64,000 nt of DNA from Proteles cristata cristata (GCA_017311185.1 JAESUZ010001712.1:1-64000), one strand, 5' to 3'; numbered from the stretch's first letter, positions 23,105 to 34,813 are shown. Numbers and translations: made by a program. The notes: generated by a model from the letters alone, not told the origin.

Positions 23105-24315
23105 TTTGGTTTTACAAAATGCTCTGAAACAACAAGCTACAGACTAGGGAAAGTATTTGTTAGCCACATAGCTGACAAAGGACTCACATCTAGAATATAT
23201 ATAAATATATAAAGAATTCTCAATGGGTGGGGGGGAGGCAAAGAACAAAACCCCATCCAAATAGAAAATTGGCCAAAGTTGTGAATGAATAATTCACAAA
23301 CGAGGACATACACATAGCAAATAAGCACATGAAAATATATTCAGCATCACTAGCTATTAGGAAAACACAAATTAAGACCTGATGTGATATCTCTACAGAG
23401 ATATTAGAACAGCTAAAATAAAAAATGATGACAACACCAAATGCTGGTGAGGATATGAGGAAACTCAATCTCTCATATTGCTGATGGAAATGTAAACTGC
23501 TGGCAGCCACTCTGGAGAACAATTTGGCAGTTTCTTAAAAAATTAAACACATACTTACAATACACCCAAACAATCACACCCCTGGGCATTTATCTTAGAG
23601 AATTTAAACTTAAGTTCACACAAAAAATATGTACATGGATGTTTGTAGCAGATTTACTTATAACTGCCCAAACTGGAAACAATCCAAATGTCCTTCAGTG
23701 GATGAATGGTTAAACACTCTGTGATGCATTCATGTGATGGAACACAACTCAGCAATAAAAAGAAACAAACTATTGATACATGAAACTACTTGGATGAATC
23801 TCAAGGAAATTATACTGAACGGAAAAAATTCTGAAAAGGTTATGTATTGTATTTCATCTATATAACTTTCCAAAATGACAAAAATTTTAAAATGTAGAAG
23901 AGATTAGTGATTGGCAGAGGCTAGGAAGGGGATAGAGGGTCTTAGGGGTAAGATAGGAGAGAGGTTAGACTATAAAGGAATCGCAAGAAGGATCTTTATG
24001 GTGATGGAAGCATTCTGTATACATTATGTTTATGGTAGAGGTTACATGGATCTCCACAGAGGCTAAAATTGCATGGAATTGCACACATGGGCGTACACAC
24101 TTAAGTGAGTGAATGTAAAACTGATGAAAAATTTGAATAAGGCCTGTTGATTGTATCAATGTCAGTTTTCTGGTTTGATATTTTGGCATAATTATAAAAG
24201 AGCCTATGTAAGATGTTACCTTGGGGGGAACTGGGTGAACGGTCCAAAGGAATTACCTGCATTGTTTTTGCAACTTCTTGGGCATCTATAATTACTTCAA
24301 CATATAAAGTAAAAA
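23105..24315 (+). mobile_element. Old L1M LINE, ORF2 end and 3' UTR
   Basis: Plus-strand L1 3' portion. Decayed ORF2 C-terminal text includes AATGATGACAACACCAAATG, CAATTTGGCAGTTTCTTAAA and CCTTCAGTGGATGAATGG, followed by the L1M-type 3' UTR, ending near ACTTCAACATATAAAG. Antisense frames at 23137-23328, 23220-23522 and 23965-24189 are shadows. No 5' end, no clear duplication. Confidence 0.85.
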
Positions 24316-25044
24316 AACTTGAGGCTAATAATTTGCTAAATATGCCTTTTTGTCTTCAGTCCCCTTGAGGGACATGAAGGTGTAAGGTAGGTATAATGCC
24401 ACACAAACACTAACTCTGTAGATTAGTCTAGCAGAAGATGGTTTGAATCTTTTCAAATAGTGGATTATCGTAAAGGACCCTCAACTTGTAGCTATTAGTT
24501 GTTTTATTTGGAACATGGTTGTTGGATAATGACCTCACCGGCAGTAGAAAAGGGCCATGACCTGGAATACGTATTATGGGAATATGGGACAGTGACTCAG
24601 AGGTTTTTATATATTTTTTATATTTTACCTTTTACATTTTGTCACCTATTCTTCTTTCCTCTTTCTTGGGAGTTCCCTGTTCTTTCTCTTTTTGCTTCAC
24701 AAGCCCAATAGTTATCCCCTTTGGGCTTTGAACTGCCTGCCAAATAAATCATAATAAGGTCTCAACTGAAGACCATATCTAATAATGTTGAATATGTGAT
24801 TCCATCCAGAGATGGATCATTTTTTAAAGGGGTGCTGCTGCTTTTTAAAGGGATACTGCTGTGGTCTGCTATTGGGTAGGAGGAGGGAGAGAGAATGTCT
24901 GCTTTGATTGTCCCACCTCCTTTCCCATATTGGCTCTGCTACTGGTATCTTAAAGGTCAGGGATGTTTTGAGCTGCAGTGACCTCTAGGAAGTGACCCTC
25001 TAACATCCTGGTATTTATCTCTTTGATAAAAGAAAATAAATTTA
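24316..25044. other. Unique-looking stretch, no gene
   Basis: Between the L1M end and the nested SINE pair I see no gene. The frame at 24499-24711 (70 residues) is not conserved-looking. There is a local repeated phrase (CTTTTTAAAGGG near 24820 and 24842). Confidence 0.45.
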
Positions 25045-25393
25045 GGGACTCCTGGCCGGCTTAGTCAGTAGAAAGTGTGATTCTTTGTTTTAATGTTTTA
25101 TTTATTTATTTTTGACAGAGAGAGAGAGAAGGAGAAAGAGAGAGAGAGCATTACTAGTGGAGGGGCAGAGAGAGAGGGAGACACAGAAAACGAAGCAGGC
25201 TCCAGGCTCTGAGCTGTCAGCACAGAGCCCAACATGGAGCTTGAACTTGTGAATCACAAGATCATGACCTGAGTCAAAGTTGGCCACTTGACTGACTTGA
25301 GTCGCTCAGGTGCCCCAAACATGTGACTCTTAATCTCTGGATAATGGGTTTGATACCCACAGTGGGCATAGACCTTACATTTTTTAAAAAGTG
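25045..25393 (+). mobile_element. Short tRNA-Lys SINE split by a second SINE
   Basis: The outer plus-strand short SINE has its head at about 25045-25085 (GGGACTCCTGGCCGGCTTAG) and its remainder at 25318-25393 (CTCTTAATCTCTGGATAATG to the A-rich tail). A full minus-strand SINE separates the halves. Joining them restores the head, B-box region and tail order of the short class. Confidence 0.85.
25072..25331 (-). mobile_element. tRNA-Lys SINE nested in a short SINE
   Basis: The inner minus-strand SINE spans about 25086-25316, with tail (TTTATTTATTTATTTTTGAC), GA-rich body and head ending GGTGCCCC. Its target-site duplication is diverged: AAGTGTGATTCTT on the left and ACATGTGACTCTT on the right. 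It has the ancestral, shorter variable site (GAGCTGTCAGCAC), consistent with some age. Confidence 0.88.
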
Positions 25394-25544
25394 AATAAAT
25401 TTATAAAGGAATATTTTCTCAGATATGTTGGGAATGGCTGAAACCACAGCATGGAATAAAGGTATATATATTCATTTGCAATACTGTTAACAAAATTGCA
25501 ATTTTATCCAAGAAGCTATAAAAGTTTATCTGTGGAAGTTCCTG

Positions 25545-25784
25545 TCTCAGTGCTAAGAATTTATTTATTTTTACTTATTTATTTTGAGAGAGAGAGAAAA
25601 CGAGCAGGGTGAGGGCAGAGAGGGAGAGAGGGAGAGAATCCCAAACATGCTCTGCACTGTCAGCACAGAGCCTGAAATGGATCTTGAAGTCACAAAATGT
25701 GAGATTATGACCTGAGCTAAAATCAGGAGTCGGACACTTAACAGACTGAGCTACCCAGGTGCCCCTCTCAGTGCTAAGAATTTA
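25545..25784 (-). mobile_element. tRNA-Lys SINE with 19-bp exact TSD
   Basis: Minus-strand SINE 25564-25765. The duplication TCTCAGTGCTAAGAATTTA is identical at 25545-25563 and 25766-25784. The element itself has several head and body substitutions, so the exact flanks are notable. Confidence 0.95.
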
Positions 25785-25969
25785 ATAGAAACTACTTAAC
25801 AGTATGAGTGAGGAAGTACTCTTGGTTCAGTTCAGTCCAGAATCTTTTTTAATCCCATTTTCCAAATTTATGCTGATCCTTTTCTCAGTGTCCAAAGCCA
25901 TTCTTGTTCCATTACAGTCAATGCTGGGATGTTATTTTCTAGTATCTAAACTGTTACCCTCAAGCGTAA

Positions 25970-26165
25970 AAATAACACAAGTCTGTGCCAAGTACTTTCC
26001 ATGTATGGTCTCTTTTAACCTTCAAAAACCTTCAGAAAACTACAGTGAGATTGTTTTATACATTTATACTTTCATACATTTTATAGGTGTTGATGTCCAG
26101 AACATTTAAGTAGCTTACTCAATGTAACAGTAACCGCGCTAGAATTCAAACCCAGTTCTGTGTTA
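25970..26165 (-). repeat. MIR SINE, antisense
   Basis: CTGTGCCAAGTACTTTCCAT, then TATAGGTGTTGATGTCCAGA and TAGAATTCAAACCCAGTTCT, reads as a reversed MIR. The frame at 25804-26109 runs into it and is not credible as a gene. Confidence 0.7.
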
Positions 26166-26377
26166 TGTAATAACTAAAATATACTATATGTTGCATACAT
26201 TAAACATAAATACATTAAACAAAATAATGAATGCAATATATGTGCATAATAATAAGTTGAACATTGTAAAACCTTCATTCAACCTAGGAGCTGAACACTA
26301 AGAATGCTGTAAAAACAGTTTGTGTTCTTAAACCATTTCTCTAGGATGACTCCTTTTATAAATGTGTTCAGTGTTCT

Positions 26378-27203
26378 CTTTAAGAGAAATTTTTTTTTTA
26401 TTACAAATAGTTTATTGTCAAATTAGTTTCCACATAACACCCAGTGCTCATCCCCACAAGTGCCCTCCTCCATGCCCACCCCTCCTCCCCCCACATCCAC
26501 CAGTCCTCAGTTTTTGTCAGCATTCAAGAGTCTCTCATGGTTTGCCTCTCCCCTTTTCCCCCACCATTTCCGCCCTTCTTCTCCCCCTTGGTCCTCTGTT
26601 AAGCTCCTCCTAATCCTCCTATACGTGCACACATATGATATTTGTCTTTCTCTGCCTGACTTATTTCGCTCAGCATAACACCCTCAAGGTCCATCCATGT
26701 TGCTACACATGGCCAGATTTCATTGTTTCCCATTGCCATGTAGTATTTCATGGTATAGATAAACCACATCTTCTTGATCTATTCATCTGTTGATGGACAC
26801 TTAGGCTCTTTCCAGGTTTTAGCTATTGTGGAGAGTGCTGCTATGAACATTGGGGTGCATGTGCTCCTATGCATCAGCATTTCTGTATCCCTTGGGTAAA
26901 TTCCTAGCAGTGCTATTGCTGGGTCATAGGGGAGTTCTATTGTTAGTTTCCTGAGGAACCTCCACACTGTTTTCCAGAGGGGCTGTACCAGTTTACATGC
27001 CCACCAACAGTGTAGGAGGGTGCCCATTTCTCCACATCCTCGCCAGCATCTAGAGTTCTCTGATTGGCTCATTTTAGCCACTCTGACTGGCGTAAGGTGG
27101 TATCTCAGTGTGGTTTTGATTTGTATTTCCCTGATGAGGAGCAATGCTGAGCATCGTTTCATGTGTCTGTTGGCCATCTGGATGTCCTTTAAGAGAAATT
27201 TTT
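26378..27203 (-). mobile_element. 5'-truncated L1 with 17-bp TSD
   Basis: A minus-strand L1 insert of about 790 bp (26395-27186): T-rich tail, 3' UTR, then the ORF2 C-terminal part. The duplication CTTTAAGAGAAATTTTT occurs at 26378-26394 and 27187-27203. 3' UTR landmarks match those of the insert at 12.6 kb, so the two belong to the same L1 lineage. Plus-strand frames at 26362-26678 and 27020-27205 are shadows. Confidence 0.93.
26779..27177 (-). pseudogene. L1 ORF2 C-terminal fragment
   Basis: A 132-residue open frame from the C-terminal, cysteine-containing part of L1 ORF2p, downstream of the reverse-transcriptase domain. Visible signatures are HMKRCS near residue 5, then [33 protein letters not shown] and the LLGIYPRD and [13 protein letters not shown] blocks. 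It stops just after PSTDE, where the family normally continues with tryptophan; the codon is TAG. The endonuclease and reverse-transcriptase domains are absent, so the insert cannot retrotranspose by itself. Confidence 0.88.
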
Positions 27204-28683
27204 AATCAGTTTCCACAGTTTTGCTTTGGCCTTTCTCCCTTGCTCCGAGTTTGTGTGGTTTGCGTGTTTTGCCTGTCTCTAATCCATCTCAGACCCAGGA
27301 TAACCAATTCATAGTAATGTAATGGTTGAGTCTTGAAAATAAAAACTCCATTGGGCAAAAGCATTAACTGGATGATGCTACTTCAGCATGCTGGGAACTC
27401 CTCCCTGACAGACCAGTGTCATATGCCTTCATTTGCCATCTTATCAACTATTGTCACGCAGATAACACAGAATTCCCTTCTTGCACACATAATGCCGCGG
27501 TCCTGGACTTCACCATCCTCCATGTCCTTGTAAGTTTGCTTGTTTTGGCTTGTTTGACATGCCCAGTCATCAGTGGTCCCAGACTTTCAATGTTTCTACC
27601 TGCTGTCCTTTGCTTAGATGTTTCATTCTGCTCCAGCCATCAGGATCCAAGGCAGCACGCTTGTTAAGTGATTAAACTCATTTTCTTCATTTGCTGTGGC
27701 GCCAGATTTCTAGCTTCTTTATAAAAACTAGCTCAGTCATGTGGCAGGTTCAACTACAGATTCCAGATGCAGATCATTTTCTCCACCATAAATTATCTCA
27801 GTCTTACTCAGAGTTTGAACCATAAAGTTGGCAGAAAACAATTTTTTTTGTAACTTGCCCTATTATTGTGGCCTGTAAAATGAAAGGATTAAAAAAAAGC
27901 CCAGTGATTTTTATTCCTCATATGCAGGCAGATAATATAGCTTTTTTCATAAATTAAAAATTTGCATAGTGCTAAAGAAATTTTTCTATCAGCTTTTTTC
28001 TATGTCAATCTTCAAAGTACAAAGCCAGATTTCCAAAAGAGACTATATGTGGAACATTTTAATTTTTTAGTTCTTCCAAATCATTTTCTTCATCTTCAGG
28101 TACTCATTTTTCTAATTTTAACATCCAATTCTGTTTTTAATGATTGAGTTTCTATATATTAAGAAAAAACCTGGCACTAAATGTATGTGTTTAAAGAAAA
28201 ATAGCTAATTCATAAGCAGAATAATAATTTGATATTTATGAACTGCCAGAATAATCTATTAATATAAGAATTCTACAATGACAACTGAACTGTTCTTTGA
28301 AATTAAAAAAAATCACATGGAGGAGGCCTTACTAAATTTCACAATTAAAATTCCAGAGAGGAAAAATCTTATTATTTAGATACATGTTCCTTTGTATTGA
28401 CAGAAGTACTGTTATTATGAGCCTTCACTTTCGAACTGAATATCTTGTTTAAATATCAAGCTACCAAGCAATGAATATGTTTTAGACTCCTACATACAGT
28501 AGGCATGCATTTATCTATTGAATCACTAAAGTTGTGTGGTCAGTTGGAAGCTACTTTGGAAGGAAAACAGAGAGACAGGATAAACATTAAAGAAGTGATT
28601 CTGTATTATGTATGTCAAAATAAATATGAAACTATGTAGAGAAACTATGTAGAGAAAATGACATGAATGCCTTCCTGTTTGTT
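27204..28683. other. Unique-looking stretch, no gene
   Basis: The first 500 bp (27204-27720) has balanced composition, some CpG and no repeat, then AT-rich DNA follows. Two overlapping short frames at 27333-27667 have no motif. A 13-bp direct duplication (GAAACTATGTAGA) lies at 28628-28653. Confidence 0.45.
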
Positions 28684-29165
28684 CTGGTTGCCACTGTTGC
28701 ATCATAAAACACCCTAAAGCAAAGTGGCTGAAAACAACACTTCATCATTTATTTTGCTCACCAATCTGCAGTTTGGGCGAGGTCAGCTCTTCTCTGCTGT
28801 TCCTAGTTTAAAGTTGTGGCTCTAGGAAGCTGGGGGATCTCCTTCAGGAAGTCTCCTTCACAAAGCTGGCAAGTATGTGCCGACTTTTGGTACCCATGTG
28901 GGCCTCACCCTGCAGACTTCCCTGTGGGCTGCTAGGTCTTCCTCACAACATGGTGGCTAGGTTTTAAGTGACGCAAAACAGAAGTTGTCAGTGTCTTGAA
29001 GACTGAGTGTACACAGTGTCACTTCTGTATCCTGTTGACTGAGGAGTCACAGAGCCTGATTCAAGGCTAAGAGACATAGACTCCACCCCTAGAAGGAAAG
29101 AACGTCAAAGAACCTGTAGACAGTGTTACAGTAAAATGAAACCCAAGTCCGTTTCCTCAGGCCCA
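28684..29165 (-). mobile_element. MLT1/MaLR-like LTR relic
   Basis: GTTCTGGTTGCCACTGTTGC, then AAGTGGCTGAAAACAACACT and TTATTTTGCTCACCAATCTG, followed by ATAGACTCCACCCCTAGAAG, fits an old mammalian LTR-type repeat in the orientation usually read as antisense. The exact family is uncertain. No coding capacity. Confidence 0.5.
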
Positions 29166-29176
29166 AGATCTTAGAG

Positions 29177-29395
29177 GTTAATAAACTTTTTCTGTAAAAG
29201 CCAGATAGTAAATATTCGAGGCTTGGTAAGAGAGACAAGAATCTCTTTTGCAGCTACTCAACTCTGCTGTTGTGGTGGGAAAACAACCATAGGTGATATG
29301 TGAACAAGTGGGCATGTCTGTATTCCAATCAAATTTTGTTTACCAAAACATGTGGCAGGTTTAGTGCACTGGGCCATTTTTCGCTAACTCCTGCC
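29177..29395 (+). mobile_element. hAT-Charlie MITE, MER58-like
   Basis: AATAAACTTTTTCTGTAAAA, CCAGATAGTAAATATTCGAG, CAGCTACTCAACTCTGCTGT and CCAATCAAATTTTGTTTACC follow the well-known small hAT element in order, ending near CGCTAACTCCTG. The name MER58 is from memory and may be a neighbouring family. Confidence 0.75.
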
Positions 29396-29429
29396 CTATA
29401 TAACTTGCTTCCTCATACTTTTCCATTTC

Positions 29430-29690
29430 CCCCTCCTCTGCTTACTAAATAGCAATCACACAGCTTCCTCTTAGCACCTCCAAGACAAAAAATCTTGTTT
29501 TCCCTTGGGGCCTGTGCCACACTGTATTTCTGACAGCATTTGCCTTGGCCTAAATGTCACTGCCTCAGTGAATTCTTCACTAATTGTACCTTATAGATCT
29601 CCTCTTGCTATTTTCCGTGCTAATTTTCTCTTTCCTCAGTAGCACCTTACATCTTGTAATTAACATGTGTATTTGTTTTCTTCAGCCTCC
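29430..29690 (+). repeat. L2 LINE 3' region
   Basis: CCTAAATGTCACTGCCTCAG, then GTGAATTCTTCACTAATTGT and AGTAGCACCTTACATCTTGT, corresponds to the L2 3' region (ctcaaatgtcacctcctcagagaggccttccctga type). Decayed, plus strand. Confidence 0.65.
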
Positions 29691-30190
29691 CACCAATATT
29701 TCAGCATCGACTGTGATCCAGATGTGCTCTAGACACTGGTGTTAAGTTGATAAACATAGCTGACAAAGCGCCTGTCCTCATGGGACAAACATTCTTTATG
29801 GAGACGCAGACACTAAAGAAGGAGGCTAATAAACAAGAAAGTATCAGATAGTGCTTAGTGCTATCATGAAAATAAAACAAGGTATTGAGAGACAGGTGAG
29901 GGAAGTCTTCAGTGAAGAGGGAGCATTGAGCTGAACACTAAACTAAGGAGCCAGCCAGGCAAAGATATGGCAGAAGATATTTTCATGTAAGGAGAAAAGT
30001 CCATGCATGGGACATGTGGGGTGGGGTGAGTGGGTGGAGCTTGACACGAAGCAGAAGAGAGAGCAGTGTGGCTAGAGCAGAGTGGGGGAAGGATGCTGAG
30101 AGGTACGGTCAGGAAGGCCGGAGCCAGATTTTGCAGAGTCTCACAGGCCAAAATAAGCCATTTAGATTTTATTTGATGTGGATACATGCA
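29690..30190 (-). mobile_element. L2 LINE relic, antisense
   Basis: From CCAGATGTGCTCTAGACACT through CCTGTCCTCATGGGACAAAC, GCTTAGTGCTATCATGAAAA and CAGTGTGGCTAGAGCAGAGT to CACAGGCCAAAATAAGCCAT, this is antisense L2 in correct order. It lies next to the plus-strand L2 piece at 29430-29690, so two L2 fragments of opposite orientation abut. Frames at 29909-30187 and 30014-30211 are shadows. Confidence 0.7.
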
Positions 30191-30249
30191 TTAAATTTTA
30201 GCGAATTCTGATGGAACATGTGCATTGCGCTGGGCCCCGTGTTAAGTCC

Positions 30250-30415
30250 GAAGATATAGCAGTGAGCACATTGTGTCTCCCATTAGACTGCGCACTTCAC
30301 ACAGGGCAGCGGCTCTTTCTGTTTTCTCATCTCAGGGCTCCTGCCATTTAAGAGTTCCTGACATTTCAGAAGCACTCAATAAATATTTGTTGAATAAATT
30401 GAGGAATAAATGCAT
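30250..30415 (+). repeat. L2 LINE 3' end
   Basis: GACTGCGCACTTCACACAGG, then GCACTCAATAAATATTTGTT and GAATAAATTGAGG, is the L2 3' terminus on the plus strand. Confidence 0.75.
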
Positions 30416-31330
30416 GAATGAGAATATTTTTTGAGAGTTTTGGGTATTGTAAAAGTATCCTCAAGCTCAAAATGATGGGAACCCTGATATAAATCTTCAT
30501 CAATTCTTTATCACTAAGATGTAATGCTTTTTCAGAGCTGAGATGGAAAAAAAAAAAATGACGTGAAGGAGGCAATATGTTTTTTTTAGAGTAAATGGTT
30601 ATTCAAGTTGGACAAAGCATAGTGGGAAATTTTCCTGGGTCTTGAGACAAGAGCCCTAGCTCTGAACAATTCACACCCCCAATTTCTATGTATTTCTTGA
30701 ATAACATATTATTTTCCTGCTTTGAGCCATGGATACCAGGGACAAGGCAGCTGTAAGACGTTTTAGTGAACATAATACACTGTCACTATAAAGAGTGTTT
30801 GCTGTTATAAAACATTGTTTCTCACTTCATTTCACATAATCATAACCCATTAGGCATCTCTGTCTTTGACCTTCAATAAATATCTGAGGACACAAAGAAA
30901 GCTTCATATGATATAATGGATTTCTCCACTTCCAATTTGGTGGAGAAAAAAACTTCGCTTAGGTTCTTTGATTCTCATTTCCATTTCCTCCTTTCTAGTG
31001 TGGTCACTCTTTTTAAGCACACCCTATTTTTACATCCATATTTTAATTCTGTCAAGTTCAATGTAAATGATTGCACAATGTGGTATTTAACACATGATTT
31101 CTTAGTAACAGCACTTTGTGGGAGTTTTCCTTTTCTCTGTGCGTGGGATAGGGAGGTCATCCCACAGATATTTTCAGCCTTCTTTAAAATAAAAGCCAAC
31201 TCACTCTCGTTCCCAAACTCAGCATCTTTTACTTTGACTCTTCCTTTTTCTGCAGATAAAAGTAGTTTTGTTCTCTTTAATGTCATGGTTATTATTAACA
31301 TGTTTTTATAGGATCGATCAATGTGGTATA
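30416..31330. other. AT-rich stretch, no gene
   Basis: Two overlapping opposite-strand frames (30916-31311 plus, 131 residues; 30975-31301 minus, 108 residues) stand out by length only. Neither shows a domain, signal peptide or homologous-looking motif. A 12-A run is at 30548-30559. Confidence 0.45.
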
Positions 31331-31551
31331 CAACCAGAGATGATTTTGCCCTGCAGGAGACATTTGGCAGTGTCTGGAGACATTTCTGGTTATCACAGCT
31401 TGGGATGATGGAGGGAAGATGCTAGCTTCTAGTGAGTAGAGACCAGACAGCCTGCTAAACATCCCCTAATGCACAGAACCACCACCCACAACAAGAATTA
31501 TCCGACCCCAAATGTCAGTAGTGCCAAGTTTGAGAAACCCACATGTGATTA
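31331..31551 (+). mobile_element. MER5A hAT-Charlie DNA transposon fossil
   Basis: GATTTTGCCCTGCAGGAGAC, ATTTGGCAGTGTCTGGAGAC, TAGTGAGTAGAGACCAGACA, CTAAACATCCCCTAATGCAC and GAATTATCCGACCCCAAATG lie in consensus order and end TTGAGAAACCC. Non-autonomous. Confidence 0.93.
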
Positions 31552-33801
31552 AGATCTTGCTTCCATCTTTTTGATTAGATGGATGCTTCCAATTGTTTAT
31601 AAGCTTTGTGGGCCCTCAGCAATTAAAATCAGTCTTTAGGTTTCCATGCAGTGATGAGAAAATCAGCTCAAAGAAGATCAGTAGGGCTTGGCTCCCTCAA
31701 CCTTCTACCAGGTATGGAAGTCAAATACCTGTCTTTGAGCTTATGAGAAGAAGCCTAAATAGTAGGGCTCTGTGTCCTTAACATCCTGGGCCATGAGTGG
31801 GGTCACGGTAAGGTGACCGAGCCTCTCATCACTTCCTCAGTAAATGATTAATTATGAGAAAGGTCTCTGCATGAACTCAAAATTTCAGCGGTCTCCCAGA
31901 GCAAGTTGTCTGTGTTCAGGAAACATCTCTTTTGATTCAAGCCACCAGAAACTGATTATGCTTAACCCACATATGCTCTGCAGATCAAGCCTTCTGAGGC
32001 AGATAAAAGCCATAAAATTTCATAAATACTATAAAGTGTGAAAAATTTGGATGGCAAATGGACAAACACTGCCATCAATATCAACAGGCTTAGAACTTCT
32101 GTTAACATTGGGCATACATACTATGACTTTATTTCCTAAACTACATAGATAGTGCTTAAATGTATGGATTTATTATCACATTTGGCATATTTTATTTATA
32201 GCATAAGAAAGGTGAAACATTCTGCAGCATTGCATGTTAAGATTAGGATTTATTGTCCAGGAATCCTTGAACAATTTTATCAAAAGCCCATTTCTAGGTG
32301 GTGTTTTTCTGCAATAAATCATACAGCAAGAATCTATCAGTGGACACCAGGAGGAGATAAATGAGTGTAGAGGAAAGAGGGTCATCACAGATTTTTTTCT
32401 GTATCATGACCTGTCATTGGCAGAAATCCATTTATTATGGTTCACAGATGATTTTTTTACCTACTTGCTGTGTTTTCTGTTCGGGGTGTTAGCTAAGATA
32501 AAATGAAAACCCGGCAAAACATAAGCTATCAAAATCCATGAAGACAGACATAACTTACAGACCATGAGCCACAAAGAGTATCAATTTCATTTCCTCCTCC
32601 CACATACCTACAACTTTTATGGGGGGGGGGGTGATACCTTTTTAAATGTAAATATTTTAATTTCTAAAGTAATGACAGCACTCAGGTAAGTAATGTCTGC
32701 TCCACTCAAGTGGGTAGTACAATTAATGGAAAGGCAGATTCCATTGCAGACTAAAATTTTGCCCCAGAATGCTCTTTTAGTAGAAAAGTAATATCTAATA
32801 GTTGTTGAGCAGTTGTCAAGCATCCCTGAGTTTCCTGTCCTTTTTTTACCTACTCTATCTTATTGACTCTGTCATCAGGAGTCTGTGATTTGGAATGAGA
32901 TAAGGTACATGAAGAACTACGTGCTAAATGCCAGGCTAAATATGAGAATAATCTTTGTGAGGTTGTCACCATAACTACCATCGGATTTAGGTGTGATTGA
33001 AAGAATTCAATAAAATCTAGTATTTCAAGCTTCTTTTTTTATAGATTTACTTTTGTGCTGCCTTTCCCCCCTCAAGTTGTCTAGGCTAAGAAAGAACTTG
33101 CAAAATGTGTTTCTACCTCCTTAAAATAAAGCACTGATGAGTATATATTGAAGGAAAGCTGTATATCCACAAGAATACCTAAACCAGGTTTGTTTCATTA
33201 AAAGGGAGGCTAGGGGGCTCTGATGTCTACAAGATCTGGGATTGAGGACCTGTCGACTTGAGATAATGCCACATGACACCCTAGAGAATTCCTCTTTCTC
33301 CCCATCCCCCTACATTCCTAAAGAGCCCCCAGTGGACACTAGCTTTAATCATAATGTAAATGAGCAATAGAGAGTATATGGGTGGTCGATAGCTTTCCTG
33401 ATGTGACCCTGACTGGGTCCCAGGCCTTTTGATAAGGAATCCAGAGCAATCGAGGTTCCCATAGTGCTTCTCCCTTCCCAGGCCCGTGAGGACAAGCTTG
33501 CTACCTGGGGTCACGTAAAGCTGCACACCAACCTTGAACTCCCAGACAGAAGCCAATAGCAAAACAGAAGTGACAGCTTCCTTCCTCTACTGGCTCAAAT
33601 AGCATCTAACTCTCTGTGATACTAGATTGAGAAACATTGGATAGAAACTTTTAGTGACTTTACTTTTTGTAAAGTACCAGGGGCTATATGAAGCAAGTAA
33701 GGTATTTGCCTGGGGTGCAAAATTTAAGAGGTGTGGGGATGCACCAAATTTCAGTCATCAAAAATAATATTTTAATGACATTTTTAAGAATTAAAATTAC
33801 T
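31552..33801. other. Mostly unique DNA, no gene
   Basis: No named repeat recognised except a G11 run at 32621-32631. Short frames at 31593-31781, 31844-32041, 32152-32388 and 33281-33562 have no recognisable motif and overlap on both strands, as expected by chance. The last 200 bp (about 33600-33800) may be an old unnamed repeat. Confidence 0.45.
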
Positions 33802-33988
33802 GGGGTCTCCCGAGCGCCTCAGTCAGTTGAGCAACGGACTCTTGATTTAGGCTCAGGTCATGATCCCAGGGTTGTGGAAATGAGCCCTGTGTCAGGCTCC
33901 ATGTATGGAGCCTGCCTGGGATTCTCTCTTTCCCTGTCTCTCTGCCTCTCTCCCCTACTCATGCTCTCTCTCAAAAAAAAAAAAAAAA
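33802..33988 (+). mobile_element. tRNA-Lys SINE (older form)
   Basis: Plus-strand SINE from GGGGTCTCCCGAGCGCCTCA through a CT-rich body to an A16 tail at 33973-33988. The head is unusually altered (CCGAGCGCCTC instead of CCTGGGTGGCTC). No clear duplication. The 156-residue frame 33688-34158 crosses this SINE and the next and is an artefact. Confidence 0.88.
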
Positions 33989-34021
33989 TTATGAAAAAAC
34001 TCCATAATAACAACAATGTTT

Positions 34022-34140
34022 TATTTTATTTTTTAAAAGATTTTATTTTTAAGCAATCTCTACACCCAACACAGGGTTCAATCTTACAACCCCAAGAGCA
34101 AGAGTTGAATGCTCTATCGACTGAGCCAGCCAGGTGCCCC
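34022..34140 (-). mobile_element. Short tRNA-Lys SINE
   Basis: Minus-strand copy of the short class: TTTTAAAAGATTTTATTTTT, AAGCAATCTCTACACCCAAC and a head ending CCAGCCAGGTGCCCC at 34140. It lies tail-to-tail with the preceding SINE, about 35 bp apart. Confidence 0.87.
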
Positions 34141-34379
34141 ACAATATCAATATTTTAAATAAAGACAAAATCAATATTATTGTTTTTCCTTTTATTCCAC
34201 TGAGGCTCAGCATGGCACTGCACAGCGTCCACTAAAATAAATCGAAGGAAAAGTTAAGGAAAACCAGTCGTTGTCTTTGTGACTGCAGTGGATCTACTCT
34301 AACAAGCTGGACATCTTATGGGAGCATCAACTTATCACACGTTCATGCTGTGAAGGTTGGGCTAGGGAGTAGCACAGAG

Positions 34380-34500
34380 GAGCTTATGGCGGGGGGTCAA
34401 TCCACAGGTTCTAGTCCTGGTCTACCGCTCATTGGCTGTGCAAAGTTGGGCAAATCACCTGACTTCTCTTGTGACAGCCTGATCCATAAAAGGATGTTGG
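34380..34500 (+). repeat. MIR SINE fragment
   Basis: TCTAGTCCTGGTCTACCGCT, CATTGGCTGTGCAAAGTTGG and GCAAATCACCTGACTTCTCT match the first half of MIR (B-box region, then the cactagctgtgtgaccttgg type core). Confidence 0.65.
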
Positions 34501-34813
34501 AAAAAAAGAAAAGTTTTGCCGTGTTTCTGGGAGCTACCGTATCAATGAAAGAAATCTATGTTAAAATAGATGACTTGTTCATTGAATTGAATTTATTCAA
34601 GATTAATCTGAATTATTATTGTTTATTTTTCTACTGAAAACACTTCATTAGATCAGTTTTTTAAATCCTTTAGTCTGGGCACCAGAGAAGCCCAGAAATT
34701 AACTCTGAGGGCCAGAAGTAATTTCTCTTCCATTCCTGCCAAGGTTATAAAAGCACTTTGGGAATTCATAAAAGACTTCCAAGTTTATCAGTTCTATGCT
34801 TTTACTCAACATT

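Noticed and set aside
30916..31311. 131-residue plus frame with an overlapping 108-residue antisense frame
   Set aside because: Paired sense/antisense openness reflects composition. Neither protein shows a domain.
33688..34158. 156-residue frame
   Set aside because: It runs through a SINE, its A-tail (poly-lysine) and a second SINE, so it is a repeat artefact.
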